A stretch of DNA of 64,000 nt, from contig NZ_CP028940.1 in the NCBI RefSeq assembly GCF_013307205.1, positions 1,657,702 through 1,721,701 on the forward strand, in the 5' to 3' direction. Within the stretch, counting starts at the first letter, position 1. Every line of letters starts with the position of its first letter. The translations under genes and the position numbers were made by a program. The notes beneath the pieces were generated by a model. That model did not search any database and was not told the DNA's origin. It saw only the letters and a program-made list of their open reading frames with translations. This DNA is from Polynucleobacter arcticus (GTDB lineage: Bacteria; Pseudomonadota; Gammaproteobacteria; Burkholderiales; Burkholderiaceae). Shown piece by piece: positions 36,576-45,661 of the stretch.

Positions 36576-37345
36576 CAGTGCTTCACCTCATTTAATTGCT
36601 TAACCCAATCAGTATGGGCCTCACGCTCCAAAATGATGGCTCGCACACGCATTAACCCTACTGCGATTGAGTACATCCACAAACTGAGGGCCATTAACAA
36701 CATCCCCCACAGCATCGTCTGGGCCATGGCGGGAGCCTTAGTTAAAGAAACGGAGGCCCCTTGATGTAAGGTGTTCCACCATTTCACCGAAAAATAAATA
36801 ATCGGGACATTGATCACTCCTACTAAGGCCAAAATCGCCCCCGCTTTATCTGCACGCCGGGCATTATCAATCGATGCCTGCAAGGCAATAAAGCCAAGGT
36901 ATAAAAATAAGAGAATTAACTCAGACGTTAAACGCGCATCCCAAACCCACCAAGCACCCCACATGGGCTTACCCCAAAAGGCTCCAGTCCACAGGGAAAG
37001 GAAAGCCATCCAAGCGCCGATTGGTGCCAGCGCCTGCGCCATCATTGCGGATAAGCGGGTATTGAATATCAAACCTAATCCTGCCCAAGCAGCCATCACC
37101 AAATAGATAAACATGGACATCCAAGAGACGGGGACGTGAACAAAAATAATTCGATAACCCTGGCCCTGCACGGCATCTACTGGCGCCACGAAAAAACTCA
37201 CCCACAAGCCTGCCACCCCGAAAATAATCGTGAGCGCCCAGAACCATGGAATCATTTTTCCGGCCAAAGGGTAAAAGGTACTCGGGCTCGAGAATCTGAA
37301 CCAATTCATGATGCGGCTGGAGGATAAATTATGTGTATTACTCAT
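36575..37345 (-). CDS. ccmC: Haem exporter/handling protein CcmC
   Basis: This 256-residue protein has six membrane helices and the WWD motif WGAWWVWDARLTSELIL flanked by conserved His (FVHVPVSWM and WNTLHQGAS). It loads haem onto CcmE. It overlaps ccmB by four bases. Confidence 0.95.
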   Translation of the reverse strand: MSNTHNLSSSRIMNWFRFSSPSTFYPLAGKMIPWFWALTIIFGVAGLWVSFFVAPVDAVQGQGYRIIFVHVPVSWMSMFIYLVMAAWAGLGLIFNTRLSAMMAQALAPIGAWMAFLSLWTGAFWGKPMWGAWWVWDARLTSELILLFLYLGFIALQASIDNARRADKAGAILALVGVINVPIIYFSVKWWNTLHQGASVSLTKAPAMAQTMLWGMLLMALSLWMYSIAVGLMRVRAIILEREAHTDWVKQLNEVKH

Positions 37346-38007
37346 TCGATGGCAATCTTGACAGCGGTAGCGCTAACCCAAGGCACAAATGCTAATGCCA
37401 AAATGAATATAGCGCCCAGCAGCGAAAAATGGCCCCTGATATCTAACCCAACACTGCTAGCGTAAACAGCGCCAGCGCCAAAAATTAATACAGGAATATA
37501 TAGCGGCAGAATCAGCAAGCTCAACAAGACACTGCCACCCCTCACCCCCAAAGTCAGGGCTGCTCCAATCGAGCCCAGCAATGATAAAACAGGTGTTCCT
37601 AGCAGTAGCGCTGCCATCAAGACGGTGAGAGAGGAAGTGTCCAAATCAAACTGAATGCCGATCACTGGTGCCAGTAAAACCAGGGGGAGACCGCACACCA
37701 ACCAATGGGCCACGATCTTGCCAAAGACCAGCGCAGTAAAAGAATTTGGAGATAGCACCAGCTGCTCTAGAGTGCCATCCGCATAATCTGCTGCGAATAT
37801 CCGCTGCAAACCCAGTAAAGTGGAAAGCAATGCAGCCACCCAAATGACCCCCGGGGCAATCTTTCTGAGTAAGGCAGCATCGGCGCCAATTCCTAATGGG
37901 AATAAGCTGGTCACAATCACAAAGAAAAATAATGCCGTTAAGACCTCGCTCTTGCGACGCATCACTAGCAATAAATCGCGCTTAACAATCGTCAAGAAGG
38001 CGTTCAT
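37342..38007 (-). CDS. ccmB: ABC transporter permease CcmB
   Basis: This 221-residue protein has six hydrophobic helices and starts FLTIVKRDLLLVMRRKSE, the usual CcmB beginning. It forms the CcmABCD complex that frees holo-CcmE using ATP. It overlaps ccmA by four bases. Confidence 0.94.
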   Translation of the reverse strand: MNAFLTIVKRDLLLVMRRKSEVLTALFFFVIVTSLFPLGIGADAALLRKIAPGVIWVAALLSTLLGLQRIFAADYADGTLEQLVLSPNSFTALVFGKIVAHWLVCGLPLVLLAPVIGIQFDLDTSSLTVLMAALLLGTPVLSLLGSIGAALTLGVRGGSVLLSLLILPLYIPVLIFGAGAVYASSVGLDIRGHFSLLGAIFILALAFVPWVSATAVKIAIE

Positions 38008-38651
38008 AAGTCGAGCACCTTCAATTGCGGCATAGCCAATGGCTGATGGCTAGTCAAAACTACCAGACCGTCGTTTTCTAGATGCTCTGCTATCAATCCT
38101 TGCAACTCACCCACTGCTTGGGTATCAAGCGCATTAAAAGGCTCATCCAAAATCCAGACTTGCGCACGGCGCGTTAGCATGCGGGCCATCAAGACCCGTT
38201 TTTTCTGGCCAGCAGATAAACAGTTGACGGGTAGATCCTCGCGCCCTTTTAGTCCAAATCTCCACAGGGAAGAGATAGCATCTACATCGGAAATGGCAAT
38301 GCCATCAATGGCCGCAAACATGCGCAGATTTTCAAGGGCAGTTAAATCTTCCTTGAGCGCGTCACGATGACCTAAAAACAGCAGTTTGCGGTGATAGTCC
38401 TGCGCATCGTTTTTTATAGATCGGCCACCCCAAAGGATGTCACCGGACTCGGGAGAGGCCAAGCCCGTTAATAAGCGTAAAAGACTGGTCTTTCCAACGC
38501 CGTTTTCACCCCGAATATGCAGGCATTCTCCAGGAGACACCTGCATATTCAGCCTGGAAAACAACTCTCGCTCACCTCGTACACAAGTGATCTCTCGAGC
38601 TTCCAGTACTGGCGCAGTAGATTGAGGGGAAGAGGAGTTTATGGCTGTCAT
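38004..38651 (-). CDS. ccmA: ABC transporter ATP-binding protein CcmA
   Basis: This 215-residue ATPase has Walker A GENGVGKT at 48-55, the signature LSAGQKKR at 145-152 and Walker B WILDEP at 166-171. It is the first gene of the ccm operon and powers release of haem-loaded CcmE. A plausible sigma70-like promoter lies 35-63 bases upstream. Confidence 0.95.
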   Translation of the reverse strand: MTAINSSSPQSTAPVLEAREITCVRGERELFSRLNMQVSPGECLHIRGENGVGKTSLLRLLTGLASPESGDILWGGRSIKNDAQDYHRKLLFLGHRDALKEDLTALENLRMFAAIDGIAISDVDAISSLWRFGLKGREDLPVNCLSAGQKKRVLMARMLTRRAQVWILDEPFNALDTQAVGELQGLIAEHLENDGLVVLTSHQPLAMPQLKVLDL

Positions 38652-38950
38652 CAGGAGAAATGGCTTGAATCAAACCACCCCAGGCATTGTCTAAGAGCCC
38701 CGAAGGACTGTCAAACCACCCAAAACAGTGTTTAAAGAATAAATTTCTTTTAATTCAATCGCTTAGCTAATTATAAGCCGAGTTATGAGTAAAAGCTTTG
38801 TCTTGTCTACAGCCCGATTCAGATGCCCTCTCTGGGAGGCACCAATGGCCTGAGGCGTCATGGTGATGCACTTTGCTCTCTCAACTACCGCTATTTTGAA
38901 CCGCAGAGGGCATGCTTACTCTTCCCATTCAATTTCTTGAGTATTGACCC
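38652..38950. other. Intergenic region before ccmA
   Basis: About 300 bases lie between ccmA and the stop of the solute-binding protein gene. Apart from the candidate ccm promoter listed separately I see no gene, RNA or repeat. Short minus-strand frames here have no recognisable motif. Confidence 0.4.
38686..38714 (-). promoter_or_regulatory. Candidate sigma70-type promoter of the ccm operon
   Basis: On the minus strand a perfect -35 hexamer TTGACA (38709-38714) is followed after 17 bases by GACAAT (38686-38691). That places a start about 30 bases upstream of the ccmA ATG. Based on hexamer match and spacing only. Confidence 0.4.
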
Positions 38951-39694
38951 TTAAGTATTGATTGATGCCGGCGCAGCCGATAACCCTTGCACCTGATACT
39001 TCCGTATTAATGCTGTTACCAAACCTGTGGTGATCAATTCGTTAACGCATGTACTCAGAAATTGGATTGATTCCTGATTGGAATTTTTAGTGGCGATGGC
39101 TTGCTGAATGCCCGTGAACTGTCCATCCAGAACTCTCGATCCAGGAATATTCTGAGAGGCAGCTACTAGCCCAGTTTTTAAGCCCGCCAATGCATCTAAC
39201 TTCTCTCGCACAAATAAGGCATTACTCGCCACCACACTATCAGCATGAACTAGGGTGGCATGCTTGAGATTACGCTGTAACCAGAGATCGTATGCACTCT
39301 TAAAAAAAGAAGCAATACGAATCCCAGGTTGATCAACCTGAGCAACATCCACAATGGCTGAATTAGCTGGAACTAAATAAGTTGCCTCAAGCTCCACATA
39401 GGCAGGTGTAAATGTCACCCTTTTAGCGCGAGTCGGATCAGAGCCTACCAGTGCAATTCCGCTTCGCCCTGAGGCCGCTGAATCTATAACCTCTTCCTGA
39501 GTTTTATAACCCTTCAATTGAAGCTCCACTCCCAAGCGCTCAGCAATCGCGCGGCAAATATCCGGCGCAATTCCAGTGGGCTCTCCTGAAGATGATTGAC
39601 CAGTAACCAACAGGAAATTACCTAAATACACTGAGGCAACTAGAACGCCATTAGGGGCAAGCTGCTCTTTTACTTTAGATGAAACAACAATCAC
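38951..39694 (-). CDS. Family 3 (amino-acid type) solute-binding protein
   Basis: This 247-residue protein has SBP_bac_3 features: GEPTGIAPDICRAIAERLGV near the start, RAKRVTFTPAYVELEATYLV and a C-terminal two-lobe fold. No signal peptide or lipobox is visible in the called frame, unusual for a periplasmic receptor, so the start may be mis-set or the protein cytoplasmic. No ABC permease genes are adjacent. Ligand unknown. Confidence 0.75.
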   Translation of the reverse strand: MIVVSSKVKEQLAPNGVLVASVYLGNFLLVTGQSSSGEPTGIAPDICRAIAERLGVELQLKGYKTQEEVIDSAASGRSGIALVGSDPTRAKRVTFTPAYVELEATYLVPANSAIVDVAQVDQPGIRIASFFKSAYDLWLQRNLKHATLVHADSVVASNALFVREKLDALAGLKTGLVAASQNIPGSRVLDGQFTGIQQAIATKNSNQESIQFLSTCVNELITTGLVTALIRKYQVQGLSAAPASINT

Positions 39695-39722
39695 AAAGAG
39701 TCCCTATACACACAATGAATTT

Positions 39723-40590
39723 TTAAAACTGAACAGTCTGACCTTCAGTCATCGGGATGATTTTGATCGAGCTACCCTTCATAGCTTCTTGAAACTCAGC
39801 CAGAGTACCTTTTGTCAGTGGATTAGAGTTGTAGTGCATTGGGACCACCATTTTTGGCTTTATCCAGGTACGCAATGCAAAAGCCGCGTCGTCCGGAGCC
39901 ATCGTGAAATTACCACCAATCGGAATTAATACGAGGTCAGGTTTGTAGTGCTCGGCAATAAACTTCATATCACTGAAGAGTCCTGTGTCACCCATATGCC
40001 AGATTTTGAAACCATTCTCTAATTCAATGATGTAACCAACCGGCTCACCCGCCGGATGGGATTCCATTTTTTCAGTAGCTGGATTTTTCCAAACCAACAA
40101 TGAAGAATGCTCTGCCTGCACAGCAGTCACCTTAATACCAGGCAAAGGTGTAACTCGGCCAGTCTTATTAAATCGATGCCCAAGATCAGCAGGTAATATG
40201 CCTAAGGTAATGAGTGGCGTCACCATATCGGCTGGACCATACAGCTTAGTGTTATTCATCTTGGCAAGCGCCGGCGCATCGCCAAGATGGTCCATGTGAG
40301 CATGGGTTACTAACAACACCAACGGGTCCAATAGCAGCCAAATCATTTTTATACATCGGTGGTGCTTTTGGTCCGCCAGTAATCCAAGGATCAATCAAGA
40401 TGATCTTGCCATTTGGGCTCTTGATCCGAAATCCAGCCTGACCCAGCCACAAGAGTTCAGTGCCACTTTGAGTGCTCGCTTTATTCGTTGCGGGAGTTTG
40501 TGCAAAAGTCGCAGGACTTAGTAGCAATGCAGAGAGAATCCCGGCCACCAAAGAGCCCGAAAAAAGATGAGTGCGCATAGTGATCTCCAA
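39723..40590 (-). pseudogene. MBL-fold metal-dependent hydrolase, split by a frameshift
   Basis: The N-terminal part (40590 down to about 40310) has a signal peptide ending SPATFAQ and the start of an MBL domain (LLWLGQAGFRI, IILIDPWITGGP). Its frame then runs out of register. The remainder in another frame continues exactly where expected with LLVTHAHMDHLGD, WHMGDTGLF and VVPMHYNS, giving the zinc ligands. Between GPV and VLLVTHAH about two bases appear to be missing near 40310-40325. The whole resembles the UlaG-like/UPF0173 periplasmic hydrolases. Either the gene is a recent pseudogene or the assembly has an indel. Confidence 0.8.
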
Positions 40591-40660
40591 TTAATCCGTA
40601 GTCTTGTCAAACTATAGCGGAGAAAAGGTGGGCTGGTTTGTGTGGCAATGCAATACTTAT

Positions 40661-40685
40661 AAAAAAACCCCGCCAAGGCGGGGTT
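40661..40685 (-). terminator. Terminator of the quinone reductase gene
   Basis: AACCCCGCC (40666-40674) pairs perfectly with GGCGGGGTT (40677-40685), and a run of seven T follows on the minus strand. It lies 20 bases past the quinone reductase stop. Confidence 0.88.
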
Positions 40686-40705
40686 CTCATCTGACAGTAT
40701 TTTGC

Positions 40706-41686
40706 TTAAGGCGTTATCACAATTGCTCCAGACACCGTTCTTCCTTCAGCTGCTTTGTGCGCCTGGGCGGCTTGCTCAAGAGTAAATTTGGCGCCGATCT
40801 GCACCTTTACACGGCCCTGAGCAATAGCGTCAAATACCGCACGAGCATTTTCTTGAAGCAACTCCGGGGTCGCATTATGTGGGAATACAGAAGGCCTAGT
40901 TAAGAAGAGGCAACCCTTCTTATTCAGAATTTCTGGTTGAATTTCTGGAGCCGGGCCAGAAGCTGCACCAAATAGAGCTACCGTACCAAAGGGGGCGGCA
41001 CATTCCAACGATCCCAGGAAGGTAGTCTTCGCAACTGAGTCGTAAACCACATTAGCCTTACGACCACCTGTAGCCTTGAGAACTTCCTCAACCCAGTTAG
41101 CCTGAGAGTAATCCACTACGGCATCACATCCAGCATCTTTTGCCGCGGCAAACTTAGATGCGGAGCCCACAGTACCGACTACAAAAGCACCCAAGGACTT
41201 TGCCCAACCAGCCAGAATTTGACCCACACCACCAGCGGCAGCATGGACTAACACGACGTCCCCAGATTTCACTTGATAAGTTTTTTGAACCAAGTATTGC
41301 GCAGTCATTGCCTTAAAGAACACCGCAGCAGCGACTTCATCAGAAACAGTATCCGGAACTGCTACCAGCTTATCAACAGCCACATTGCGCGCACTGGCAT
41401 AAGCACCGATACCGGCATTCATATACATCACGCGATCGCCCACCTTAAATCGAGTAACGCCCTCGCCCAATGCCTCCACTACACCAACCGCCTCATGACC
41501 AAGACCCGTGGGCAGCTCTAAAGGGTAAACACCCGAGCGCTGGTACACGTCAATAAAGTTAAAGCCAATTGCAGTTTGACGAAGCTGTACTTCGCCTTTT
41601 CCTGGAGCCGGAAGCTCTTTATCAATTAACTGAATCACATCGGCATTGCCGAGTTCTGAAAGACTAACCATTCGAGCAGTTGTCAC
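40706..41686 (-). CDS. NADPH:quinone oxidoreductase (Qor-type, zinc-free MDR)
   Basis: This 326-residue medium-chain reductase has the nucleotide motif VLVHAAAGGVGQILAGWAKSLGA and the quinone reductase signature (GFNFIDVYQRSGVYPLELPTGLGHE). The zinc-binding Cys/His set of alcohol dehydrogenases is absent. It reduces quinones or enones with NADPH in the cytoplasm. Confidence 0.9.
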   Translation of the reverse strand: MTTARMVSLSELGNADVIQLIDKELPAPGKGEVQLRQTAIGFNFIDVYQRSGVYPLELPTGLGHEAVGVVEALGEGVTRFKVGDRVMYMNAGIGAYASARNVAVDKLVAVPDTVSDEVAAAVFFKAMTAQYLVQKTYQVKSGDVVLVHAAAGGVGQILAGWAKSLGAFVVGTVGSASKFAAAKDAGCDAVVDYSQANWVEEVLKATGGRKANVVYDSVAKTTFLGSLECAAPFGTVALFGAASGPAPEIQPEILNKKGCLFLTRPSVFPHNATPELLQENARAVFDAIAQGRVKVQIGAKFTLEQAAQAHKAAEGRTVSGAIVITP

Positions 41687-41715
41687 AAGTCACCTTATTA
41701 TTTTTATGTAAAAAA

Positions 41716-42168
41716 TTATCTTACTGCAATCGCGGAAGAGGCAATCTCTTCATCCTCAACAATTGCCCAGGTGCTGTCACCTAGCTTTTTGACTGCCATG
41801 GAATATGTCCAGGAGCCAGGGATGCCGCAGCTCCACTGATCAGGGCCATTCTGAATCAATACGTTTGCACCAATGCGGCTATCAAAATACAAATGGTATG
41901 TTTTGCCGTGCAGAGGGTTAAAACTAAATTTGGCACTGTGCACCATTTCTGTGGCATCTAGTCTTGCTTGAAGCGAGCGCGCCTGCTTCATTAATACTTC
42001 GGCTTGCTCCATGATGCGATCGTATTCGAGCTTGGCATTTTGGCGTGCGACATTAACTGCCTTATCTTTTTCTTCCAGGACTTTGATCGGTGCAAATACA
42101 GGAGCACCCACTTCCATAGGATATTCAATGCCGGCATGCCGTGCTGGATCGGTATCTTCAATTCTCAT
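41716..42168 (-). CDS. DUF2452 family protein
   Basis: This 150-residue soluble protein has a helical N-terminal half (coiled-coil-like EYDRIMEQAEVLMKQARSLQARL) and a C-terminal half matching DUF2452 (FSFNPLHGKTYHLYFD, LIQNGPDQWSCG). Function unknown. It is near the photolyase gene on the same strand, about 90 bases downstream. Confidence 0.72.
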   Translation of the reverse strand: MRIEDTDPARHAGIEYPMEVGAPVFAPIKVLEEKDKAVNVARQNAKLEYDRIMEQAEVLMKQARSLQARLDATEMVHSAKFSFNPLHGKTYHLYFDSRIGANVLIQNGPDQWSCGIPGSWTYSMAVKKLGDSTWAIVEDEEIASSAIAVR

Positions 42169-42255
42169 GGTTTTTTAACCTACTGATTTATATAGTGAAA
42201 GTGTGACACAAATTCATAAAACGCGTTGCCTTTAGCTATAGACGGGTTAAAACTA

Positions 42256-43782
42256 TTAAAGGGCGTTCAAGTTCCCTAAAAGCCCTTTTGCATGAACCTG
42301 AATCGCTTGTTGATCCGTGTCGCTAATGCGGGATAAATTGGCAGTCATCAGTCGAGTACGCGGACTAGCCTCAAATTGAGTACGATGCTGAATCAGAAAA
42401 TTCCAATAGAGGTTAGTTATTGGGCAGGCATTCTCTCCAAAGCGGATATCTGGCTTGTATTGGCAGGAGCCGCAATAATTGCTCATTCTCTTGATGTAGG
42501 CGCCACTGGCAATGTAAGGCTTACTAGTAAAGCGACCGCCGCTCGCAAATAAAGCCATTCCAGCGGTGTTGGGAAGTTCCACCCATTCAATGGCATCGAC
42601 ATAAACTGCAAGATACCAATCACAGACATCTTTTGGCAGGATTTCTGCGAGCAAGGCAAAGTTACCTGTCACCATTAAGCGCTGAATATGATGGGCATAC
42701 CCATACTCGAGCGTTTGACCAATTGCCTGCTGCATACACTTCATATTGGTTTTACCAGTCCAGTACCAATCGGGTAATGGGTTCTGGTGACCATAAAAAT
42801 TATCGAGCGCCATTTGAGGCATATCGAGGTAATACATTCCCCGCACAAATTCACGCCAACCGAGGATCTGACGAATGAATCCCTCTACCGTCGCCAGCTC
42901 TAAATCCTGTTTTTTCCAGGCAAGCAAGACTGCATCTATCACTTCTCTTGGATTGAGCAATTTGAGGTTAAGAGAGCTGGAGAGTAGTGAGTGCCAACCA
43001 AAAGGCGTATCAGTCCACATCGCATCTTCGTAAATACCAAATGTCGACAAGCGGTGCTCAACAAATCCCTGTAAAGCTTGAAGCGCTTGGGCGCGAGTCA
43101 CTGGCCACTGAAAGTGAGCCAAGGACCCGGGGTGATCTGCATACCTTTCCTCAACCTCAGCTAATACCGTTTTGGTAATGTCATCCGGCTCAAATAATTC
43201 TGGGGACGGGATTAAACCAGGCCCCTTCTTTGGAAAAGGCTTGCGGTTATCTCGATCGAAGTTCCATTGACCGCCCTCGGGGTTTCCATCTGAATCCACC
43301 AAGATGCCATGAGTCTTACGCATCAGCCTGTAGAAGTACTCCAGTCGCAACTCTTTCTTATTAGCAACCCAGCCCTTGAATTCTTGATGAGTGCAATAGA
43401 AATGATTATCCTGCCGCATTTCTAAAACAATATTGAGTTCTGACGCTAAAGCCTCAATCGACTGTTTGAGACGCCACTCCCCAGGCTCCACACAAACAAG
43501 GTGTGTAAATTTCCCACTGCTGATGTGGTTACTGAGCTCTTCAACGATCGTTTTGGGCGAATGTTGGATATAGGTGAGAGTAAAACCCAGATCTTTTAGA
43601 TGCCCAGCAAAGTGACGCATCGCCGATAAAAACAAAGTAATGCGCGCTTTATGTGACCAAACATGCTGCGCCTCATGGGCTGACTCGACCATGAGGACTT
43701 CATCCACCTTCGGGCGAATATCTTTTAAAGCGGCACTATCGAGATCAAGCTGATCGCCCAGGATGAGTAAAAGTTTTTTCAA
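42256..43782 (-). CDS. Iron-sulfur cryptochrome/photolyase ((6-4)-type, DPRP family)
   Basis: This 508-residue protein starts with the photolyase-related domain (LLLILGDQLDLDSAAL) and shows FAD-domain signatures (GFIRQILGWREFVRG, YGYAHHIQRLMVTGNFAL, DAIEWVELPNTAGM). Four Cys are positioned for a 4Fe-4S cluster: one in MKCMQQ, two in NYCGSC and one in NACPI. This matches the FeS-BCP/PhrB group that repairs (6-4) photoproducts with light. It is downstream of the DUF3833 to TIGR03643 genes in one leftward unit. Confidence 0.9.
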   Translation of the reverse strand: MKKLLLILGDQLDLDSAALKDIRPKVDEVLMVESAHEAQHVWSHKARITLFLSAMRHFAGHLKDLGFTLTYIQHSPKTIVEELSNHISSGKFTHLVCVEPGEWRLKQSIEALASELNIVLEMRQDNHFYCTHQEFKGWVANKKELRLEYFYRLMRKTHGILVDSDGNPEGGQWNFDRDNRKPFPKKGPGLIPSPELFEPDDITKTVLAEVEERYADHPGSLAHFQWPVTRAQALQALQGFVEHRLSTFGIYEDAMWTDTPFGWHSLLSSSLNLKLLNPREVIDAVLLAWKKQDLELATVEGFIRQILGWREFVRGMYYLDMPQMALDNFYGHQNPLPDWYWTGKTNMKCMQQAIGQTLEYGYAHHIQRLMVTGNFALLAEILPKDVCDWYLAVYVDAIEWVELPNTAGMALFASGGRFTSKPYIASGAYIKRMSNYCGSCQYKPDIRFGENACPITNLYWNFLIQHRTQFEASPRTRLMTANLSRISDTDQQAIQVHAKGLLGNLNAL

Positions 43783-43832
43783 ACTGGTATTCCTATATGA
43801 CAGGTAAATCCGAAAGTCTGACTCAACATAAA

Positions 43833-44387
43833 TTAGCGCTTATAAAAACTGAGAGTCACTTCACCCAAGTCAATTCCAAACTTACTCATCTTGGCTTTAT
43901 TAATCATGACCTTAGGGGTAACTAGGTACATCCAATCATTAAATTGCACGTGATAAATCGTGCCATCTACTGGTAAGGCCAGGGTATAAGCCCAGTTGAG
44001 CGCATTGCCCGCTGATTCTCCTATTGCATCCCCTACTACATCGTCTGCCCTACCAATGAACTTGCCAGGAGCAGTTTCAGTCAAAGTCCAAATACGCTTT
44101 TGCTTAGTACCATCAGAGTACTCAAAACTCTCGTCGAGAGTGCCGACTTTTTTACCGTCAACTACCTTCCACTGCGCGACCAACAGCACAGTGAATCGTT
44201 TTTTTACCTCGCCACTGCGGTCGGTAAAGATTCCATAGGCATCAATCGTGCCGTTGAAATACTCGCTGAGATCCAGAGTCGGCTTCTCCTTAGCATATTG
44301 CATTACCGTCGGTGAAGAGCAGGCAAATAAGCCTGTCATGACTAGACCTGCAACTAGTAATTTTGCTGCAACATAAGCTCTACACAT
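43833..44387 (-). CDS. DUF3833 lipoprotein
   Basis: This 184-residue protein has a signal peptide with a lipobox (GLFACSS) and the DUF3833 pattern LDLSEYFNGTIDAYGIF, GRADDVVGDAIGE and NWAYTLALPVDG. Function unknown; in other proteobacteria it recurs with photolyase, chalcone-isomerase-like and cyclopropane-fatty-acid genes under light or singlet-oxygen control. Its start abuts the upstream stop. Confidence 0.85.
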   Translation of the reverse strand: MCRAYVAAKLLVAGLVMTGLFACSSPTVMQYAKEKPTLDLSEYFNGTIDAYGIFTDRSGEVKKRFTVLLVAQWKVVDGKKVGTLDESFEYSDGTKQKRIWTLTETAPGKFIGRADDVVGDAIGESAGNALNWAYTLALPVDGTIYHVQFNDWMYLVTPKVMINKAKMSKFGIDLGEVTLSFYKR

Positions 44388-44936
44388 TTAACATGCTCCC
44401 GAAATAAGTGGTGGAGGACAGCCCTGACCTAATAAATCTGTTCTAAGCCTTGGTGCGCTCGTTTTTGAGTCCAGCCAAATCCCAAAAAAAGCTTTTGCGA
44501 AATCAGCACCCTGAATTTGAGATATCTTTTTGCCTTCATAAAAGAAACTGGTGCCCTGCTTCGGAATATAGACAGCGGTAATAGTCTGGCCAGGCTCCAC
44601 ATTAGGAAATATGCCCGCCAGTTCTTTACCCCAGGATGCTGCTTGCGCATCAGCAACGCCCATGTTTTTCATTTCATCAGCTGTACGATTGGCGATCGCC
44701 TCTCCTGAGAAGGATTTCTGGTATTTGAGCTCGAGGGCGAACTCTTGAGAGTCTTTCGCAGCACCACGATATAGATTGGCATCGTAGACATGAAATCCCC
44801 AGAAATTCAGCCTGCCTAGGCCTTGTAATTGGACTTGTCCCATCATACTTTTAATGTGGGGCGGCTCTTTTGCAAATCCAGAGCTCGTTGCCACACTCAT
44901 GCCTAAAGCCAGTACTAATACATAAACACGCTTCAT
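44388..44936 (-). CDS. Chalcone isomerase-like family protein
   Basis: This 182-residue exported protein (signal peptide ending SSGFAKE) matches the bacterial chalcone-isomerase-like domain: GLGRLNFWGFHVYDANLY, LELKYQKSFSGEAIANRTADEM and FAKAFFGIWLD. The bacterial family likely binds lipids or fatty acids rather than flavonoids. Part of the leftward TIGR03643-DCC-chalcone-DUF3833-photolyase unit. Confidence 0.85.
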   Translation of the reverse strand: MKRVYVLVLALGMSVATSSGFAKEPPHIKSMMGQVQLQGLGRLNFWGFHVYDANLYRGAAKDSQEFALELKYQKSFSGEAIANRTADEMKNMGVADAQAASWGKELAGIFPNVEPGQTITAVYIPKQGTSFFYEGKKISQIQGADFAKAFFGIWLDSKTSAPRLRTDLLGQGCPPPLISGAC

Positions 44937-44941
44937 ACTTT

Positions 44942-45331
44942 CTAGCTCACTTTCTTATTAACTAGTCTGAGAGCAAGCGGCCCCAATAATGCAGAAATCG
45001 CATGACGATGTTTTGCAAAAAATCGATAGCCCACGTTCCAAACAGGCTGGAGTGCCGGCCTAGAAAAAACCCATGCAAGCTTAGGCAGATTGGCACGACT
45101 ATAGGCAGCTGAAAACACCTCAACACCCTGGATGAGTTCGCCACCCTCATATTGAGCGCACATCGAAGCCAAAGCTTGATCGCAAGAGACGCCCACACGT
45201 TCAGGAGAATATTGATCTGAATTGATATCAACAAAGCTGAGTAGCCCTGCCTGGTTGCGCCCAGAGAGAAACTGGATCTCTGCCTGGCATAAAGGACATT
45301 GGCCGTCATAAAACATCGTCAGCTTTTTCAT
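44942..45331 (-). CDS. DCC-family thiol-disulfide oxidoreductase (DUF393)
   Basis: This 129-residue protein starts TMFYDGQCPLCQAEI, the D-x-x-C-P-x-C motif of the DCC family, a thioredoxin-like group. It lies five bases upstream of the chalcone-isomerase-like gene. Redox partner unknown. Confidence 0.88.
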   Translation of the reverse strand: MKKLTMFYDGQCPLCQAEIQFLSGRNQAGLLSFVDINSDQYSPERVGVSCDQALASMCAQYEGGELIQGVEVFSAAYSRANLPKLAWVFSRPALQPVWNVGYRFFAKHRHAISALLGPLALRLVNKKVS

Positions 45332-45336
45332 GGGGC

Positions 45337-45609
45337 CTATTTTTGCTTGTACTGAGTTGCACAGTACGCACGAGTAACCAACTTACTGCGGAGGGCCAAA
45401 TGCTTGGTTGCCCTACCCGTCACTCGCTTGCGCCAAAGCTCAAAAGAATTGCGTTTAAGCTGTTTTCTCATTAAAGCAATTACCTGGGGCTCGGAATACC
45501 CAAAAGTAGCTTCAATGGCATCAAATGGAGTGCGATCTTCCCAGGCCATCTCAATCAACCTAGAGAGATCAGCTTCTGATAGCGTTTGGGGCAGGCGCGT
45601 CGTCATCAA
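45337..45609 (-). CDS. TIGR03643/DUF2805 family protein
   Basis: This 90-residue protein matches the family by LSRLIEMAWEDRTPFDAIEATFGYSE, LMRKQLKRNSFELWRKRVTGR and KH. It resembles a small helix-turn-helix protein but function is unknown. It is the first gene of the leftward unit and diverges from an SDR gene across about 50 bases that must hold both promoters. Confidence 0.85.
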   Translation of the reverse strand: MMTTRLPQTLSEADLSRLIEMAWEDRTPFDAIEATFGYSEPQVIALMRKQLKRNSFELWRKRVTGRATKHLALRSKLVTRAYCATQYKQK

Positions 45610-45661
45610 GCAAGTTTAAGACTTATTCAATAAACTGGTTGAGAACTTACTTAATTAATTT

